A stretch of 64,000 bases of DNA from Balneolales bacterium (GTDB taxonomy: Bacteria > Bacteroidota > Rhodothermia > Balneolales > Natronogracilivirgulaceae). Where the stretch lies: NCBI GenBank assembly GCA_007132975.1, contig SLNO01000047.1:26575-90574 (forward strand), written 5' to 3'. Both the position numbers and the translations under genes were made by a program. A model generated the notes under the pieces. It worked only from the letters and a program-made list of their open reading frames with translations. It had not been told where the DNA came from and did no database searches. This document shows, one piece after another, positions 61,683 through 64,000 of this stretch; the stretch's first letter is position 1; each line of letters begins with the position of its first letter.

Positions 61683-64000
61683 ATGATTATTCGCGTTTTC
61701 CCATATCTGATTTCACTGCTATTGCTTGCTGCCGGACTCCCGGGGTATATCAATGGACAAACCCCCGTCCGCGACTATCTGCCAGGAAGATTGATCATTA
61801 AGGTTGAACCGGAAACCGGGTTCCATAAATCATTGATGAACGCAGACGATTTGCCGGTCACCTCAAACCTCCCCCCTGAGGTCATTAGCTATTTAAGTGC
61901 GCATGAGTTTATTTCCGCGACTCCGGTTTTTGGCCATACCACCCTCCAAAAACTGAAAAATAGGAAAACTGCCAACGCTACAATTTCAGAGAAGACCCTG
62001 GAGATAGCTCACGGCCTGCAACACACATTCAGCATAACGATTGGTTCCGGAACTGACCCGGTGTCCCTGTCCGCCGAACTGGAAAACCTTAGCGGAGTGA
62101 TTTATGCGGAACCCCACTATGTCCACAAGACGGCAGACATTGGAACTAATCAAGAGTTTGTTCCAAATGACCCGTTCATCGGTAACGATAATCACAACTT
62201 TTTTGACTACCACGATTTATTCAGGGCATGGGCTGTGCAAACCGGTTCGCCGGATGTTGTAATTGCCATTATTGATACCGGCGTGTACTACGATCACCCG
62301 GATCTCAGGGACAACCTGTGGAATAATCCAGAGCCCGGGAGGGCGAATGAATTCTTCGACGAATTTGAGATTGAAAACGATACTATTGGATGGAATTTCT
62401 GGGAATCAGGAGACATTTTCAGAGGTGACGATCCGGTGCAAAATGCGAATCCCGTGGGAAACTACAGCACTCATGGAACACGTGTAGCCGGAGTGGCCGC
62501 AGCCGTCACCGACAATGCGCTCGGTATGGCGGGCGTCGGATTCAACAGCCGCTTCATGCCGATCAAAGCAGGGGGTACAAAACAGTATCCCAACACCCTG
62601 GCATTTGCGTATCATGCCATACTTTACGCAGCAATCAACGGTGCCGATGTCATCAACTGCAGCATTGTCGGCTCAGGCAGGTCAAATTTTGGCAGGGATG
62701 CCATTGCATTTGCCACGGAGTCCGGGTCTCTGGTTGTCGCTGCCATAGGCAACGAAGGTTCTGAAACAAATAATACATACCCCGCCCTTTTTGATGATGT
62801 GCTCTCCGTCGGTGCGGTAACCCGGCAATTTGATGACACGGCAGCCCCTTTTTCAAATTACAGCTTCAAACTGGATGTCTTGGCAGTGGGCCAGAGCGTC
62901 CTCGGTACATCATTTGAATATGACGATGCAGCAGAAACATGGACACCCATATATGCAGCATCCAGCGGCACCTCTTTTTCCACTCCCATCGTTAGCGGAC
63001 TCGCGGCACTGATCAGGGCGGAGAACCCTGACTGGCCGCCTCAACAAATTGCCAGCCAGATTCGCAGCACCGCCCGTTCCATCTATGAAGCCAATACCGA
63101 TCCAAGATATACCGATAAACTTGGAAGCGGTGTTGTTGACGCTTGGGCCGCCCTGACGGCAGATGTCCCCGTTATCCGCTTTACGGGATTTGATTTCAAA
63201 AAGGATGAAAACCAAAAGATCAATATCGGAGAGTCCGGGACACTTTATGTCGAAGGGATCCACTTCGGCAGCACATCCCCCGAAATCCGCTTCCGGGTGA
63301 AATCGCTGCAACAAGGAACACCGGTACTGCAGGAATACACCTCCCTTAGTGCTCTTCGGCCCGGTGAAAACTTCACGATTGCATTTCCCGTTTCCATCCT
63401 GCAAGAGTTCAGGCTGGATACGATACCCCGATTCCGGGTTTCCTTTTCCATAGATGGCGATTCCCGTGACTCCGACGACTTTTTCATCATAGAATATGAA
63501 GAATTGCTGTACGGTGTGCATGATAACAGCCGCATCCAGATCTCCATCCCATCTGACGGCACCATCGGCTTCATGTATCCCGACGAGCAACGTGTGGGTT
63601 CGGGATTCATTCCAGCCAATTACGAAAATATGCTCGCTGAAGCAGGGTTCATGATATCCGGGGTCATCAACGGTCAGCGGGTCATTATGAACCAGGTCCG
63701 GGACAGTACCGGCATTACACGACACTTTCTCCCCGAAAAGAACATGCGCATCCAGCCGCATCCTGACATTCGCAACGCACTTTGGGGACAGGCTGTTTTC
63801 ACGACAGAAAATCATCCCGAACCAAATAATCTGCGGGTGGAGCTGGAAACCCTTTCCATAAATCGCTTTGATCTCGATAAATCAGTTTTCCTGACCTATC
63901 GCATTAGCAATCCCGGCAATACCATCTGGAAAGATCTTTATTTCGGCCTCTTCAACAACTGGGATTCGAGTGACGCCGGAGAGTATCAAACCAATTTTGA
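61683..64000 (+). CDS. Secreted subtilisin-family (S8) serine protease, 3' partial
   Basis: The frame from the ATG at 61683 stays open to the window end (772 codons). There is a signal peptide (residues 1-27), a propeptide-like region (residues 28-170, ending GVIYAEPHYV), then the S8 domain with the full triad: Asp198 (IAIIDTGVYYDHPDL), His264 (YSTHGTRVAGVAA) and Ser431 (SSGTSFSTPIVSGLAAL). Residues after about 480 are beta-rich repeats, as in large Bacteroidota secreted proteases; a C-terminal sorting domain may lie beyond the window. A 301-codon antisense frame is rejected. Confidence 0.92.
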   Translation, partial: MIIRVFPYLISLLLLAAGLPGYINGQTPVRDYLPGRLIIKVEPETGFHKSLMNADDLPVTSNLPPEVISYLSAHEFISATPVFGHTTLQKLKNRKTANATISEKTLEIAHGLQHTFSITIGSGTDPVSLSAELENLSGVIYAEPHYVHKTADIGTNQEFVPNDPFIGNDNHNFFDYHDLFRAWAVQTGSPDVVIAIIDTGVYYDHPDLRDNLWNNPEPGRANEFFDEFEIENDTIGWNFWESGDIFRGDDPVQNANPVGNYSTHGTRVAGVAAAVTDNALGMAGVGFNSRFMPIKAGGTKQYPNTLAFAYHAILYAAINGADVINCSIVGSGRSNFGRDAIAFATESGSLVVAAIGNEGSETNNTYPALFDDVLSVGAVTRQFDDTAAPFSNYSFKLDVLAVGQSVLGTSFEYDDAAETWTPIYAASSGTSFSTPIVSGLAALIRAENPDWPPQQIASQIRSTARSIYEANTDPRYTDKLGSGVVDAWAALTADVPVIRFTGFDFKKDENQKINIGESGTLYVEGIHFGSTSPEIRFRVKSLQQGTPVLQEYTSLSALRPGENFTIAFPVSILQEFRLDTIPRFRVSFSIDGDSRDSDDFFIIEYEELLYGVHDNSRIQISIPSDGTIGFMYPDEQRVGSGFIPANYENMLAEAGFMISGVINGQRVIMNQVRDSTGITRHFLPEKNMRIQPHPDIRNALWGQAVFTTENHPEPNNLRVELETLSINRFDLDKSVFLTYRISNPGNTIWKDLYFGLFNNWDSSDAGEYQTNF

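Noticed and set aside
62910..63815. A 301-codon minus-strand frame over the subtilase gene
   Set aside because: The plus-strand S8 protease frame is open throughout with an intact triad; the antisense product has no recognisable features.
1..64000. tRNA, rRNA, CRISPR arrays, transposases or prophage genes
   Set aside because: Looked for cloverleaf and T-loop motifs, regularly spaced repeats and integrase/transposase motifs; none seen. Absence is by eye only.

Overview
The window looks like chromosomal DNA of a Bacteroidota-type bacterium (FCB group). The marine or haloalkaline Balneolota/Rhodothermota side is my best guess. The evidence is a mid-50s GC content judged by eye, a GatB without the usual zinc cysteines, the secreted Bacteroidota protein often misnamed 'asparagine synthetase B', a beta-propeller (Reg_prop-type) sensor kinase with a NarL-type regulator, many lipoproteins, S9 peptidases and a secreted S8 protease. 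Few genes have a strong Shine-Dalgarno. I found no tRNA, rRNA, CRISPR array, prophage or insertion sequence. The first gene (maf) is cut at its 5' end and the last (a subtilase) at its 3' end.

Layout. 0-9.9 kb: maf, a TPR protein, the 'asparagine synthetase B-like' protein, mazG with an RraB-like gene, then citrate synthase, a GH3-family enzyme and a DUF4143 ATPase. 10-13.7 kb: leuS and an SDR. 13.7-29.3 kb is an unbroken minus-strand run: luxC/luxE-like fatty acid reductase genes, an NHL propeller, purD, tpiA, a thioredoxin-fold lipoprotein, gatB, a rhodanese, agmatine deiminase, an aldehyde dehydrogenase, an acetolactate synthase-like enzyme, and an MhqD/MhqO-like quinone detoxification pair. 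29.9-37.6 kb: an S9 peptidase fused to an FGE-like domain, nfo, a vapBC toxin-antitoxin pair, a second S9 peptidase and a LuxR-type response regulator. 37.9-41.4 kb: a large hybrid propeller/histidine kinase and an unknown small protein. 41.9-52 kb: aconitase, thioredoxin, dnaE, an SDR, an alpha/beta hydrolase, thpR and acylphosphatase. 52-59 kb: a Na+/Ca2+ exchanger, a GH13 enzyme, membrane proteins and the ligase-associated exonuclease with its ATP-dependent DNA ligase. 58.9-64 kb: a TIM-barrel lipoprotein, a TonB/parvulin-like lipoprotein, a membrane protein and the start of the subtilase.

Most genes are housekeeping: TCA cycle (gltA, acnA), glycolysis (tpiA), purines (purD), translation (leuS, gatB), replication and repair (dnaE, nfo, ligase/exonuclease), and nucleotide clean-up (maf, mazG).

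The most unusual signal is a roughly 100-bp repeat in three copies (29758, 33690 and 60601). Two copies end exactly at the start codon of otherwise unrelated genes. They carry a hairpin, a possible alternative pairing and traces of a tiny conserved reading frame. Other noteworthy points are in-frame tandem repeats inside conserved enzymes, a strongly over-represented GGATGCGGC word, LuxC/LuxE without luciferase, and two unusual domain fusions.
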